DNA of 64,000 nucleotides from a virus (IMGVR_UViG_3300033049_000066:124001-188000), one strand, 5' to 3'; positions 7,099-15,494 are shown, counted from the stretch's first letter. The notes: generated by a model not told the origin, from the letters alone. A program made the numbers and translations.

Positions 7099-8057
7099 GA
7101 GCACAAGAATTTATTAAAGAAGGTGGCTGGTCATCTGTCACAACACAAGGCACAATTATCACACCACAAACGATTGCTAATAGCATTTCAGTAATGAAAT
7201 CATTTCAGGATTCATTTAATGAACTGTTGGCTAGTCAAGATATTCCACCAATTAAGATTGGTAATCCGGTCGGAAGTGGCACTTACTATAAACGTGACTT
7301 AGCTCAAAACCCAGACAAAGAGTACGGTGATATTGATGTTCAATTCATTCTGCCTCGCATAGAAGGAAAATCTACTAACCAAGCACAGCAGATGTATTTT
7401 AATGCTGTGAAAGAGTTCTGTCGACAAAATGCGAATTTCGAAACAGATAACGGAATGAACGTAATCTTCCAAATCGGTGATGATTTTATTCAAGTTGATC
7501 TCGTTGCGATATTTGACGATCGCTTGGAATTTACAAAGGCACTGGCGCCCGAACACGGTACAAAAGGCGTCTTGAGCGGTAGCTTGTATTCTGCGTTAGG
7601 GCAGGCTCTCGACATTAGTATAAGTGATGCTGGAATTCAAGGCAAAACTATAGATGATAAACTTGTAAGCTACCGTAAATCCAAGGGCACAACGCTCAAC
7701 ACAATCTCAACTGATCATCAAAATTGGGCGATGGATATCGCTAAATTCATGGGTGCGAAGACCGCATCCCCGCTGCTTAAAAAGTACCCTGGCATGAAGG
7801 ATGAGGTTCGCATAGCAGATATTGTCAAATCTGTCAAGGGAATTGCGCAGACATTAGCACAGAATCATATTTTGCCAGTGCCGTACTGGGACGCAGAAGA
7901 GCTGATACAAACAGTCCGTGATATTTATGTACAGAAAATCAACGCTGTGATCAACTCCTCCAAGTTCAACAAGGCTGAAGGCGCGGCAGTAGCAAAGGCC
8001 GCTAAGATCAAAGATATGCTAGCTACACGCAGCGCAGAAATCGCCAGCCTTTTCTAG
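7095..8057 (+). CDS. Capsid-targeted nucleotidyltransferase
   Basis: This 320-residue protein starts MRAQEFIKEG, the same capsid-targeting tag as its neighbour. The following domain has polymerase-beta-type nucleotidyltransferase hallmarks: G60-S61, D79-I-D81 (EYGDIDVQFILP) and a third acidic residue, D135, in FIQVDLV. The order and spacing resemble CD-NTase and poly(A)-polymerase-type enzymes. If packaged, it would be injected with the DNA and act in the first minutes of infection, perhaps modifying a nucleotide, RNA or protein. The substrate cannot be read from sequence. Confidence 0.75.
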   Translation: MRAQEFIKEGGWSSVTTQGTIITPQTIANSISVMKSFQDSFNELLASQDIPPIKIGNPVGSGTYYKRDLAQNPDKEYGDIDVQFILPRIEGKSTNQAQQMYFNAVKEFCRQNANFETDNGMNVIFQIGDDFIQVDLVAIFDDRLEFTKALAPEHGTKGVLSGSLYSALGQALDISISDAGIQGKTIDDKLVSYRKSKGTTLNTISTDHQNWAMDIAKFMGAKTASPLLKKYPGMKDEVRIADIVKSVKGIAQTLAQNHILPVPYWDAEELIQTVRDIYVQKINAVINSSKFNKAEGAAVAKAAKIKDMLATRSAEIASLF

Positions 8058-8167
8058 TCACATTGCGCGATTTAAACCGCTTACAGACGCTTACAGCGCG
8101 TCAAATTCTCACGTAACCTATTGATTAAACTAAATTGTAAGTCATTGATTCTTGGGTAAAATAGAAG

Positions 8168-8196
8168 TTGACCTTTTGGGCTAAATGTTATATAAT
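8168..8196 (+). promoter_or_regulatory. Repeat-type promoter cassette
   Basis: TTGACC, 17 nt, TATAAT, followed by the family leader AACAGTT and an A-rich stretch, and preceded by AAGTCATTGATT. It drives the HREDGPA-repeat gene at 8226. Confidence 0.85.
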
Positions 8197-8225
8197 ATAT
8201 AACAGTTCGGAAACGAGCAACAATT

Positions 8226-8546
8226 ATGAATACAGTACAAAACACATTCGATCGCTTGAAGTACGACATCCAAGAAGATGATTATGGCAGCCGATATTGG
8301 TACATAAATGGTGAATTGCACAGAGAAGATGGGCCTGCTATTGAATTCGCAAATGGTGCTAAGTGGTGGTACAGAAATGGCAAATTACACAGAGAAGATG
8401 GCCCAGCAATTGAGTTTGCGGATGGCTCCAGGGCCTGGTACAGGCATGGCATAAGACACAGAGATGATGGACCGGCTGTTGAATATTCAGATGGCGAAAC
8501 ATACTGGTACATACACGGTGAGGGTCGCGGTGAGGAGGGACCTTAG
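8226..8546 (+). CDS. HREDGPA-repeat protein, truncated member
   Basis: This 106-residue protein has the family N-terminus (MNTVQNTFDRLKYDIQ) and three repeats of about 23 residues of the form W-Y-x-N-G-x-x-H-R-(E/D)-D-G-P-A-(I/V)-E. It ends abruptly after GEGRGEEGP, inside what should be a fourth repeat, so it looks like a shortened paralogue. The repeat resembles MORN-type WYxNG repeats. It is one of twelve family members in this window, and the function is unknown. Confidence 0.8.
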   Translation: MNTVQNTFDRLKYDIQEDDYGSRYWYINGELHREDGPAIEFANGAKWWYRNGKLHREDGPAIEFADGSRAWYRHGIRHRDDGPAVEYSDGETYWYIHGEGRGEEGP

Positions 8547-8584
8547 ATATTTACTAAGTCATTGATTCTTGGGTAAAATAGAGG

Positions 8585-8613
8585 TTGACCTTTGGCGCTA
8601 TATGTCATATAAT
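8585..8613 (+). promoter_or_regulatory. Repeat-type promoter cassette
   Basis: TTGACC, 17 nt, TATAAT with the AAGTCATTGATT upstream element and the ACAGTTAGATAACAAGCAAA leader. It drives the small secreted-protein gene at 8660. Confidence 0.85.
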
Positions 8614-8659
8614 ATATATAACAGTTAGATAACAAGCAAACAAACAATCAGGTGGTATT

Positions 8660-8863
8660 ATGAACAAATTGTTATTAATCGGGTTAGGCACTACGTTGTT
8701 AATTGGATGGAGTGACTGGGCAGTATCAGCACCGTTAATTGACCAGCATCCACTTGAGCTTATTTCTGAAGAAGAATGTGCTGAGCGACGAGCCGAGCGT
8801 GATCGTATGCAGGCACACGAAAAACAAGAATCAGTTGCGTTTTTTAAGAGATGGGAAATATAA
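8660..8863 (+). CDS. Small exported protein
   Basis: This 67-residue protein has a probable signal peptide (MNKLLLIGLGTTLLIGWSDWAVSA, cleavage after SA) and a short charged mature part. It has its own promoter cassette, like a moron gene. The function is unknown. Confidence 0.6.
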   Translation: MNKLLLIGLGTTLLIGWSDWAVSAPLIDQHPLELISEEECAERRAERDRMQAHEKQESVAFFKRWEI

Positions 8864-8866
8864 AGG

Positions 8867-8895
8867 TAGACATCCTGCTCGTAGTCCTGTATAAT
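8867..8895 (+). promoter_or_regulatory. Sigma70-type promoter (TAGACA)
   Basis: TAGACA, 17 nt, TATAAT just after the preceding stop. It places the start of the next gene at 8923 rather than at an in-frame ATG upstream of the transcription start. Confidence 0.75.
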
Positions 8896-8922
8896 ATAAT
8901 ATTATCAGTTTACGGAATTAAA

Positions 8923-9171
8923 ATGAGTTATTATTTTGAAATATTGGACGCAGGTGCTCGCTATTTTTCATTACCGGCGGGATATTATGTAAGTAATACT
9001 AAACGAATGGGCGGCCGACAACAACATTTAACACAAGCAGCTAACAGAATTTGGGAACAACAAGAAGCTGGTGTACGTTACGTAAAGAATCGAGCAGGTC
9101 CGTCTAAGGACGTTGATATGAAAGAATTTATGTGGATTGCATTACGTGCGGTGGAGATCGATAAATTATGA
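8923..9171 (+). CDS. Hypothetical protein
   Basis: This 82-residue soluble protein starts MSYYFEILDAGARYFSLPAG. A longer frame back to 8851 would overlap the upstream gene and begin before the promoter, so this ATG is preferred. It overlaps the next gene by 4 bp. No family is recognised. Confidence 0.6.
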   Translation: MSYYFEILDAGARYFSLPAGYYVSNTKRMGGRQQHLTQAANRIWEQQEAGVRYVKNRAGPSKDVDMKEFMWIALRAVEIDKL

Positions 9172-9344
9172 AAAAATTTCTATTTAACCTCGGCCTTATC
9201 CTTGGTGTGATTTATATAATACTACTTGGTCTGCTTGTGGGTTTAAATGGCCAAAGTTATAACTTCAACGACACAAATTTACTAATTAACGATGGCAGAT
9301 TCCATTTTTCAGAACCAACTAACAATTCGGAGATAAACAAATGA
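9168..9344 (+). CDS. Small single-span membrane protein
   Basis: This 58-residue ORF has one hydrophobic helix (about residues 5-26) and a polar Asn-rich tail. It is ATGA-coupled on both sides. Confidence 0.55.
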   Translation: MKKFLFNLGLILGVIYIILLGLLVGLNGQSYNFNDTNLLINDGRFHFSEPTNNSEINK

Positions 9345-9844
9345 GAGCATATTTTTTCGGAAACATGTACCTGTCTAGCATTCAGCAAGGACTGCAATCG
9401 GCACACGTCGTGGGTGATATGGCTGCGAAGTACCGCCCTAATCAATTTGGATCCACTGACCAATCTAAAATATTTTATGACTGGGCAGAGCACCACAAGA
9501 CGATAATTTTGCTGGATGCTGGCTACGGTGAAGCGATACATGATCTTCATGAATTTTTCAAGCTAGGTGAGAACGATCTGTATCCATATGCTATGTTCAA
9601 TGAAAGTGATGCGGCACTAGATGGCGCAGCTACATGCGTTGGCATAGTGCTAACAGACCGTATGGTAGAAGGTCTGGTAGCTTGGAGAAAGGTAAGAAAT
9701 CGTCCGAAATCACCGCGTACTGCACTTGACCGGCTTGTTCAGGAAGCAGACGGAATCCTTGTAATCGACAAGATAGAAACTCAGTACACTAAATGGGAAA
9801 TTGAGCTCATGTCTCGAATAAGTAAATTTGGGCTGGCACGATAA
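9341..9844 (+). CDS. Hypothetical protein, possibly peptidyl-tRNA-hydrolase-2-like
   Basis: This 167-residue protein begins MRAYFFGNMYLSSIQQGLQS followed by AHVVGDMAAKY, then WAEHHKTIILLDAGYGEAIH. The QxxHA-type helix followed by a lysine-bearing strand recalls the Pth2 fold, but the match is weak and the key residues are uncertain. A tRNA-linked role would suit the phage's tRNA load. This is inference only. Confidence 0.5.
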   Translation: MRAYFFGNMYLSSIQQGLQSAHVVGDMAAKYRPNQFGSTDQSKIFYDWAEHHKTIILLDAGYGEAIHDLHEFFKLGENDLYPYAMFNESDAALDGAATCVGIVLTDRMVEGLVAWRKVRNRPKSPRTALDRLVQEADGILVIDKIETQYTKWEIELMSRISKFGLAR

Positions 9845-10092
9845 TGCTTACATACACCACAAGCGACGGCACAGTGTTTATTTATAATTCGGATCTTTCG
9901 GAGGTGCTAATAAACGTATCCAACGACGATATCGAAGATATTAGTTACTTAACAGATGCAACAACCGCAGAACCAGTAAGCCAAGTTACCGTGTCGGGCC
10001 CAGCCCTATGCGAATTTATTGCGAATCATTTTCGTAATACAATAATTAATGATTTAGAAAACATAGACCTCGGTCAACTTTTTAAAGGATGA
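9844..10092 (+). CDS. Small acidic hypothetical protein
   Basis: This 82-residue acidic protein is coupled by a TAATG overlap to the upstream gene. No family is recognised. Confidence 0.55.
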   Translation: MLTYTTSDGTVFIYNSDLSEVLINVSNDDIEDISYLTDATTAEPVSQVTVSGPALCEFIANHFRNTIINDLENIDLGQLFKG

Positions 10093-10095
10093 ATC

Positions 10096-10152
10096 ATGCG
10101 TAAGATAACTTTTGCAATATTACCAACGAGGGCAGGCGGCCAACGCTACTAA
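10096..10152 (+). CDS. Possible leader peptide
   Basis: An 18-codon basic ORF fills the gap between two genes and ends just before a strong ribosome binding site (AAAGGAGAAGG). It may be a leader peptide or chance. Confidence 0.2.
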   Translation: MRKITFAILPTRAGGQRY

Positions 10153-10163
10153 AGGAGAAGGAA

Positions 10164-10319
10164 ATGAGAACACCAGAAGAACAAAAACAGTGGGCAATGA
10201 TTGATTCTGTAGTACGGCCCTTGTCAAGTCGCATTGATCATCTTGAAAAAGAGGTGCGGCGCTTGAAGTCTGAACAGCAATCAACAAAAAGTGAGATAGC
10301 ACGGTTACGTCGAAGATGA
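10164..10319 (+). CDS. Small coiled-coil protein
   Basis: This 51-residue protein follows a near-perfect Shine-Dalgarno sequence. Residues 17-50 form a charged heptad pattern (LSSRIDHLEKEVRRLKSEQQ), a likely dimeric coiled coil. Confidence 0.65.
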   Translation: MRTPEEQKQWAMIDSVVRPLSSRIDHLEKEVRRLKSEQQSTKSEIARLRRR

Positions 10320-10375
10320 TGGGTTACTGTCGAAGCTAAAATGTACAAGTTACAAAATTTAACGAGGATAACACA

Positions 10376-10891
10376 ATGACAAGTCGCGGATATATATTTA
10401 CAGCATGTACGATCGCAATGGTTCTTTACTGGACAACCGGACTGTTCGCAGACGGCATGGTGCCGATAGCAATGATTGCGGCATTTTTATTAATGGATGC
10501 CGCAGGTAGGTTCAGGCAGGAAATGGCAGACGCGGATATCGGGGTCGACAAGGAGGATGAGCTGGATGAGCTCACTGACCGACAGAAGGAATTTAGACGA
10601 CTGCTGAAAGAAGGCAAGGAAAATCAGCAGCTGGAGCAGGCACCTGGTGAGGATGACGAGGCTGTCAGCCTGGCTGATTTTACAGCCACAATCAAAATGA
10701 TCAACCAGGATGGGGTGAGGTCGGTGATCACGATAGAACCTGATGGTGAGATCCGCATCCATGGCCATCCGGAGCCTGAGGTGATTCAGGCCATCAGTCA
10801 GTTAAAATCTACCGTGAAGCAACACGGTGCGATGGCCGTAGCTGAGGAACTAGGTAGACAAATTGACGAAATAAATCGGAGTAACAATTAA
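10376..10891 (+). CDS. Membrane-anchored acidic protein
   Basis: This 171-residue protein has two N-terminal hydrophobic segments (about residues 6-24 and 26-42), then a highly charged, partly coiled cytoplasmic part with D/E-rich linkers, and a C-terminal domain beginning at VRSVITIEPDGEIRIHG. The function is unknown. Its stop overlaps the next ATG. Confidence 0.6.
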   Translation: MTSRGYIFTACTIAMVLYWTTGLFADGMVPIAMIAAFLLMDAAGRFRQEMADADIGVDKEDELDELTDRQKEFRRLLKEGKENQQLEQAPGEDDEAVSLADFTATIKMINQDGVRSVITIEPDGEIRIHGHPEPEVIQAISQLKSTVKQHGAMAVAEELGRQIDEINRSNN

Positions 10892-11064
10892 TGCATTATT
10901 GCCCGTGTTGTCGTAGTAAGCCGGATGAAAAACAACCGGTTCCGAGGGACTTAGGTTACTCAATCAGGTACCGGTGCGGTAGTCAAGTCGTTTATAAAAT
11001 TGAAGGCAAGTACTGGGAATGGGAAACAAAATGCACAGTGGAGCAGGATTCGCATGCAAAATAA
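10891..11064 (+). CDS. Small zinc-ribbon-like protein
   Basis: This 57-residue ORF begins M-H-Y-C-P-C-C-R and has further cysteines (Y-R-C-G, T-K-C-T), a likely zinc ribbon. It is coupled upstream by TAATG. Confidence 0.6.
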   Translation: MHYCPCCRSKPDEKQPVPRDLGYSIRYRCGSQVVYKIEGKYWEWETKCTVEQDSHAK

Positions 11065-11272
11065 TATAGACATAATTTTCTTAGAGGGGCAGATGCGTGC
11101 CGTGAAGAAATTCGCTGTTGAGGCGCTAGGACAAGATTGCACAATTTCGTACTACGATGATCTCAGTTTGCTCGTCAACACCCGGCAGGATCTAGAGGAT
11201 GGTAGTAACTGTATTGGCTTCGATAATCTACTAGATATGATTGAAAAATTAGGAGACCGCAGAAATGATTAA
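11054..11272 (+). CDS. Hypothetical protein
   Basis: The start at 11054 (MQNNIDIIFLEGQMR) is preferred over an in-frame ATG at 11000 because it limits overlap with the zinc-ribbon gene to 11 bases. The 72-residue soluble protein immediately precedes NAD kinase and overlaps it by 8 bases. Confidence 0.55.
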   Translation: MQNNIDIIFLEGQMRAVKKFAVEALGQDCTISYYDDLSLLVNTRQDLEDGSNCIGFDNLLDMIEKLGDRRND

Positions 11273-12086
11273 AAACGTTTTTATCAGGACCCGGCCGGGC
11301 ATCGATCCGAACATCACCGACGGCCTGTTAATTGCCGTCGGTGATTGTATTCGTGAAGCTGGACTGTATATTATCACGCAGAAAGACGAAATAGATGATA
11401 GTACGCTGGTATTATCGCTAGGTGGTGATGGCACGATGATATCGTCGATTTACTTAGCATCAAATCGTGATTCTTATGTTGCTGGTTTTAACTACGGCGA
11501 TCTTGGCTATTTAGTGCCATGCACCGCGTCGTCTACTAACGATTTAATCGCGCAATTAACGGCATTAATAACCGATGTTAATTTTCCGGATTCGACTAAG
11601 TCGACATTTAAAGTAACAAAAGTTCATTTGCCGGTCCTAACCTGGAAGAAAAATCAAGCAATAAATGATTTTTATTTTACACCAGCAGCGAACGGGACAG
11701 CGGCGGATTTTAAAATTGCAATTGGATCGGTTAATGCCGCATTTCATACAAAAAGTTCCGGCATTGTACTTTCGACACCGTTTGGATCAACAGGGCTCGC
11801 GCTTTCTGCGGGTGGACCAATACTAACACCAGACAGCAATGTTTTAGAAATTGTACCATTATTACCGCATACTCTCACCTCGCGCCCGATAATATTCCCG
11901 TACACAGAGAAAGTGGTGATTACATGGGAACGTAAGATTAACATGTTTGCTGATGGTCATCTTATTGATACATTTGGAGATGGCGAGGTTGAGATCAAGT
12001 GCACCCAAGGGAAAATTAACCTCGTGCAGCCAGTCAACTGGAACTTTGTTGAGAATCTCAAAAACAAAATGCGTTGGCATTCGTAG
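11265..12086 (+). CDS. nadK: NAD kinase
   Basis: This 273-residue protein carries the NAD kinase signature G53-G-D-G-T, a conserved N-D motif (AINDFYF) and the nucleotide-binding STPFGSTGLALSAGGP loop. It phosphorylates NAD to NADP using ATP in the cytoplasm. NADP supply supports deoxynucleotide synthesis through thioredoxin. Together with the NadM, NadA and Nampt genes at 46-50 kb it gives the phage several steps of NAD metabolism. The length is typical of bacterial NadK. Confidence 0.92.
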   Translation: MIKNVFIRTRPGIDPNITDGLLIAVGDCIREAGLYIITQKDEIDDSTLVLSLGGDGTMISSIYLASNRDSYVAGFNYGDLGYLVPCTASSTNDLIAQLTALITDVNFPDSTKSTFKVTKVHLPVLTWKKNQAINDFYFTPAANGTAADFKIAIGSVNAAFHTKSSGIVLSTPFGSTGLALSAGGPILTPDSNVLEIVPLLPHTLTSRPIIFPYTEKVVITWERKINMFADGHLIDTFGDGEVEIKCTQGKINLVQPVNWNFVENLKNKMRWHS

Positions 12087-12130
12087 CTAAGTCGTTGATT
12101 AATTCATTTGCAAATAACCGCAATTAGAGG

Positions 12131-12159
12131 TTGACCTTTGGCGTTATATGTCATATAAT
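12131..12159 (+). promoter_or_regulatory. Repeat-type promoter cassette
   Basis: TTGACC, 17 nt, TATAAT with the full upstream AAGTCGTTGATTAATT and GCAATTAGAG elements and an ACAGTTAGAT leader. It drives the membrane-protein gene at 12190. Confidence 0.85.
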
Positions 12160-12189
12160 GTATATAACAGTTAGATATAGAGCAAAATT

Positions 12190-12369
12190 ATGAAACTAGC
12201 ACAATTGTATCGCAAGAATGTGATGAAATACGGACCAATAGTAGCAGGGACCGCTGTAACAATGATCTCTATTTTGTACTTATTTGGTCAATATGACGGT
12301 GATACATTCATCATGCTTATTGCTCTTACAACGATTATCGTTTCAACCGCAATGTTGTTTAACGAGTAA
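12190..12369 (+). CDS. Small two-span membrane protein
   Basis: This 59-residue protein has two hydrophobic helices (about residues 17-34 and 40-56). It is expressed from its own promoter cassette. The function is unknown. Confidence 0.6.
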   Translation: MKLAQLYRKNVMKYGPIVAGTAVTMISILYLFGQYDGDTFIMLIALTTIIVSTAMLFNE

Positions 12370-12392
12370 CTAATTTTTCAACGGAGACTACC

Positions 12393-12701
12393 ATGAAACC
12401 AACCCTTCCAAAAAAACCCTCAGGTGCAGGCGCGATCGCAGCTACCGCAGCAATTTTAATTGTAGCGGGTGTCGCTGCTACAATGATATCATCACTACAG
12501 AACCCAGCATGTGCGACTGAAGTAGCTGATCTTACTGAATACCAGCAACATCGTGCATACGTAAACCGACAGGTTGCGGAGATTTTAACCGAGCAGTGTA
12601 ACCTAGAACTTAAAATGTTCAATGAAAATAATCAGCAAACAAACCCGAAGAATGCCATCTGTAAAGATGCATCCATTGCAATAGAACTTGCACTAAAATA
12701 A
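12393..12701 (+). CDS. Membrane-anchored or exported protein
   Basis: This 102-residue protein has a Pro/Lys-rich start, a hydrophobic Ala-rich helix (about residues 12-32) and a C-terminal part with three cysteines that could form periplasmic disulfides. No family is recognised. Confidence 0.6.
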   Translation: MKPTLPKKPSGAGAIAATAAILIVAGVAATMISSLQNPACATEVADLTEYQQHRAYVNRQVAEILTEQCNLELKMFNENNQQTNPKNAICKDASIAIELALK

Positions 12702-12715
12702 GTACAAAGGAAATT

Positions 12716-12922
12716 ATGACCAACACTACAGCAACAATCACAGTATGTCGCAACACAAAATATCACACTGTAACATCAGAGTTAAGAAGTTATGTGTTGG
12801 TGTTAAACGACACAGAGCAGAAGAAACGAGGCAATATGCGAAAATTGAACGATGCTCTTAGTTGTAAGACCACTATGTCGTGTCAGTGTCCGGCGTGTAG
12901 CACAAGAGGCGAAATATTATGA
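12716..12922 (+). CDS. Small Cys-rich protein
   Basis: This 68-residue protein ends in S-C-Q-C-P-A-C-S, a probable metal-binding motif. It follows AAAGGAAATT and overlaps the next gene by 4 bp. Confidence 0.55.
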   Translation: MTNTTATITVCRNTKYHTVTSELRSYVLVLNDTEQKKRGNMRKLNDALSCKTTMSCQCPACSTRGEIL

Positions 12923-13140
12923 ATTTTACGAACTTCACCATTGAAGAATTGCAACGCTTTGCTGAACATGGGACTGAGGGTGCTCTCGAAGCACTTGGGC
13001 GCCGTGCGATGACATTGACAGTGACAGGTGACGAGATTGAAAGTCCGTGCCAGGTAGAATTGGAACAGTTGCGAGCACAGATAGAGGACGAGATCCCAGA
13101 AGAATGTCCACATTGTGGTGAATATTTAGATTGGGATTGA
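12919..13140 (+). CDS. Small helical protein with C-terminal Cys pair
   Basis: This 73-residue acidic, helical protein ends in EECPHCGEYLDWD, half of a zinc ribbon. It could dimerise through a shared zinc. Its start overlaps the upstream stop. Confidence 0.6.
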   Translation: MNFTNFTIEELQRFAEHGTEGALEALGRRAMTLTVTGDEIESPCQVELEQLRAQIEDEIPEECPHCGEYLDWD

Positions 13141-13142
13141 AC

Positions 13143-13171
13143 TTGACCGCAATGCGTATTCATGCTATAAT
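13143..13171 (+). promoter_or_regulatory. Sigma70-type promoter
   Basis: TTGACC, 17 nt, TATAAT directly after the preceding stop. It drives the nucleotidyltransferase operon at 13192. Confidence 0.75.
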
Positions 13172-13191
13172 AAGCTAAACTAGAGGATGTT

Positions 13192-14190
13192 ATGAAAAAA
13201 ATTGTAAGAATGGTATTTGGTTCCCACATGTACGGATTAGATACGCCGAATTCTGATATGGACTACAAGGGTATTTACTTGCCGGACCTCGACGAGCTAT
13301 TGCTTGGTACGGCAGCGAAGAATATCAGTTTCACCACCGGCGATAACACGTCCAGGAATGGTGCTGAGGACGTCGACGAAGATTGGATGTCGTTGGGCGA
13401 GTTCATGAAGCTTGCGTTGAAGGGTGAGACTGTGGCACTGGATATGCTTCACGTGAATCCTGACTTGGTGAACGTCGAGCTTGATCCTGAATATGGTTAC
13501 ATTTGGACCGAGTTAGTTAAATTACGCCACTTGTTTTACACTAAGAATCTTAAATCTTACATGGGATACGTCAAGAAACAAGCAGCAAAGTACGGCCTCA
13601 AAGGTAGCCGCATTGCGAATATGCGCGAATCTATTAAAGTGCTTGAGCAGTTTAATGTAGAGCTACTGTTATCTGACGTATGGTACGGGCTGCCTGAGAA
13701 TGAATACGCTAAGAAGATTGAGATGCAGACAAAAACCGGCCAGACAAATCATTTCTACGAAGTGAACATGAAAAAGTATCAGGATACAAATTCTGTCGGA
13801 TATGCCCTGGAACGGATTCAAACCGCGCTGGATAGCTACGGTAATCGTGCTCTGCTAGCTGAGAAGAATGAAGGGGTTGATTGGAAAGCAGTCTCCCACG
13901 CTCTCCGTGCTGGATTTCAGTTGCGCGGCATTTTAAAGAGTGGTGGGTTTAGCTATCCACTCAAAGAAACCGAGTACCTCGCAAAAGTTAAGGCAGGTGA
14001 GCTTGATTACAAAACAGAAGTATCAAACGTGCTAGAAGCTGTAATTACGGAAATTGACGAACTTGTGTTAGTATCCGATTTACCGCAGACCGTAGATGTT
14101 AAATTTTGGAATAACTGGCTTTTGTTTGTGTACATGACTGCCCTGGCAGTACCGGACGTTAACAAATTTATGGAGGCACAAGATGAATAA
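13192..14190 (+). CDS. Predicted nucleotidyltransferase (YcgL-type)
   Basis: This 332-residue protein starts with GSHMYGLDTPNSDMDYKGIY, the G-S-x-n-D-x-D signature (G10-S11, D22, D24) of the predicted nucleotidyltransferase family found in many large phages. The C-terminal two thirds are helical. It differs from the capsid-targeted enzyme at 7095 in family and lacks the tag. The substrate is unknown. It overlaps the following HAD gene by 8 bp. Confidence 0.8.
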   Translation: MKKIVRMVFGSHMYGLDTPNSDMDYKGIYLPDLDELLLGTAAKNISFTTGDNTSRNGAEDVDEDWMSLGEFMKLALKGETVALDMLHVNPDLVNVELDPEYGYIWTELVKLRHLFYTKNLKSYMGYVKKQAAKYGLKGSRIANMRESIKVLEQFNVELLLSDVWYGLPENEYAKKIEMQTKTGQTNHFYEVNMKKYQDTNSVGYALERIQTALDSYGNRALLAEKNEGVDWKAVSHALRAGFQLRGILKSGGFSYPLKETEYLAKVKAGELDYKTEVSNVLEAVITEIDELVLVSDLPQTVDVKFWNNWLLFVYMTALAVPDVNKFMEAQDE

Positions 14191-14674
14191 AATATACTTC
14201 GACTTAGATGGCGTTCTAGCAAACTTTGAAAAGGCGGTGGTGGAGACTGTGAAAATTCACTACTGGGATCGTAAGACAGACAAGTACTGGCACATCTTAG
14301 ACAAGGTGCCCGGCCTGTACGCTGGTCTCGAGCTTTTGCCATCGTCACTCGCTATGTTTAATTTAGTGCTAGACAAGCACGGCCCGGGAGTTGTAGAAGT
14401 GCTCACCGGGCTGCCCAAACCCACTGGATTCCTTAGCACTGCTGCTAATGACAAGAAAAATTGGGTTCACGCAATGGTCAACGCAAACGTACAGACCAAC
14501 GTCACAAACGGAGGTCGTTACAAGTACAAATATCTTGAGGAGAACCCAGGCGCGCTTTTAATTGACGATTACGATCGAAATATTAAATTATGGATTGAGC
14601 ATGGTGGCATTGGCATACTGCATACCGACCCGGCTTCGACCATTGAAAAACTAAAATTATTAAAACTATTATGA
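14183..14674 (+). CDS. HAD-family 5'(3')-deoxyribonucleotidase-like phosphatase
   Basis: This 163-residue protein has HAD motif I, FDLDGVLANF (nucleophile D8, acid D10), motif II around VLTGLPKP, and the C-terminal acidic motif LLIDDYDRNI. The size and motif I match phage-encoded 5'(3')-deoxyribonucleotidases that trim dNMP pools. It is coupled to the genes on both sides by overlaps. Confidence 0.8.
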   Translation: MNKIYFDLDGVLANFEKAVVETVKIHYWDRKTDKYWHILDKVPGLYAGLELLPSSLAMFNLVLDKHGPGVVEVLTGLPKPTGFLSTAANDKKNWVHAMVNANVQTNVTNGGRYKYKYLEENPGALLIDDYDRNIKLWIEHGGIGILHTDPASTIEKLKLLKLL

Positions 14675-14973
14675 TAATTAAATTATTTAAGAAAATTTTT
14701 GTTGATGTTACGTATCAAGTTATTGAGCAAAAAACCAAGCCCCAAGCATCATTTACACCACAGCACAGGAAGGGACTTGGCGCATGGCAGAATGTTGTAG
14801 TAGACGGATATCTTACAATACCTGAAAGATTCTATACACTTGAAGAGGCAAACAAATTTTTATTTAAATTTCAACAGAAGAAAGCAAAAGTGATGGAACC
14901 AGTAGAAATAGCGCATCCATTTGATGCTGTTTTTTATAAACTCAGCAATACTAAAACGAAAAAGGATAGATAA
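14671..14973 (+). CDS. Hypothetical protein
   Basis: This 100-residue basic protein shares a 4-base overlap with the HAD gene. It has a predicted beta-alpha layout with YQVIEQKTKPQ near the start. No family is recognised. Confidence 0.55.
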   Translation: MIIKLFKKIFVDVTYQVIEQKTKPQASFTPQHRKGLGAWQNVVVDGYLTIPERFYTLEEANKFLFKFQQKKAKVMEPVEIAHPFDAVFYKLSNTKTKKDR

Positions 14974-14974
14974 T

Positions 14975-15247
14975 ATGAAAATGTTTAGAGATATAGACGA
15001 GAATCAATATTGGCTAACGGTGTGGAGTCTATTGGCGGCAGTTTTTATAACCTTCGTGACGATGATCGCCATTAGTGCATATACCGAAGATCGCATGAAA
15101 CACGACTTAGTTGCGAAGGGACACGATCCGATCGCACTTGCTTGTTTATTCAATTCCGACATATCAAGTGTAGCAGGTCCGTGTCTGTTACTTTCGCAAG
15201 CCATTGCAAAATCAATCGAAGCAGAGATGCAAAATGATACTAAGTAA
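14975..15247 (+). CDS. Single-span membrane protein
   Basis: The start at 14975 (MKMFRDIDENQYW) is chosen because it follows the upstream stop. The 90-residue protein has one helix (about residues 13-33) and a periplasmic part with two cysteines. Confidence 0.6.
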   Translation: MKMFRDIDENQYWLTVWSLLAAVFITFVTMIAISAYTEDRMKHDLVAKGHDPIALACLFNSDISSVAGPCLLLSQAIAKSIEAEMQNDTK

Positions 15248-15494
15248 AACGAATACCCCAAGACAATTTATGCCGATATGGTATGTGAGTGTTTTTAATT
15301 TAGTAATCATGCTTATAAATGTGACATTGTGGCATTTTAGTGGTAGTACAATCTCACTGGTGGTTGGCATATTTGCGCTCACTGCTGCGATAACTGGATT
15401 AATGATAATAAAACATAATGCGCGGAAAATGATATGGGCGGCGCTAGCGAATACTGATGGCAATGCTGCTGTGAAGTGGGAGAACGATAAATGA
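15234..15494 (+). CDS. Two-span membrane protein
   Basis: The start at 15234 (MILSKTNTPRQF) gives 86 residues with two hydrophobic helices separated by a short Ser/Gly loop. It overlaps the neighbours at both ends. The function is unknown. Confidence 0.6.
   Translation: MILSKTNTPRQFMPIWYVSVFNLVIMLINVTLWHFSGSTISLVVGIFALTAAITGLMIIKHNARKMIWAALANTDGNAAVKWENDK

Noticed and set aside
12873-13229. Minus-strand ORF of 118 codons opposite the 12919 gene
   Set aside because: Antisense to two coherent plus-strand genes and a promoter, with a Cys/Ser-rich random-looking composition.
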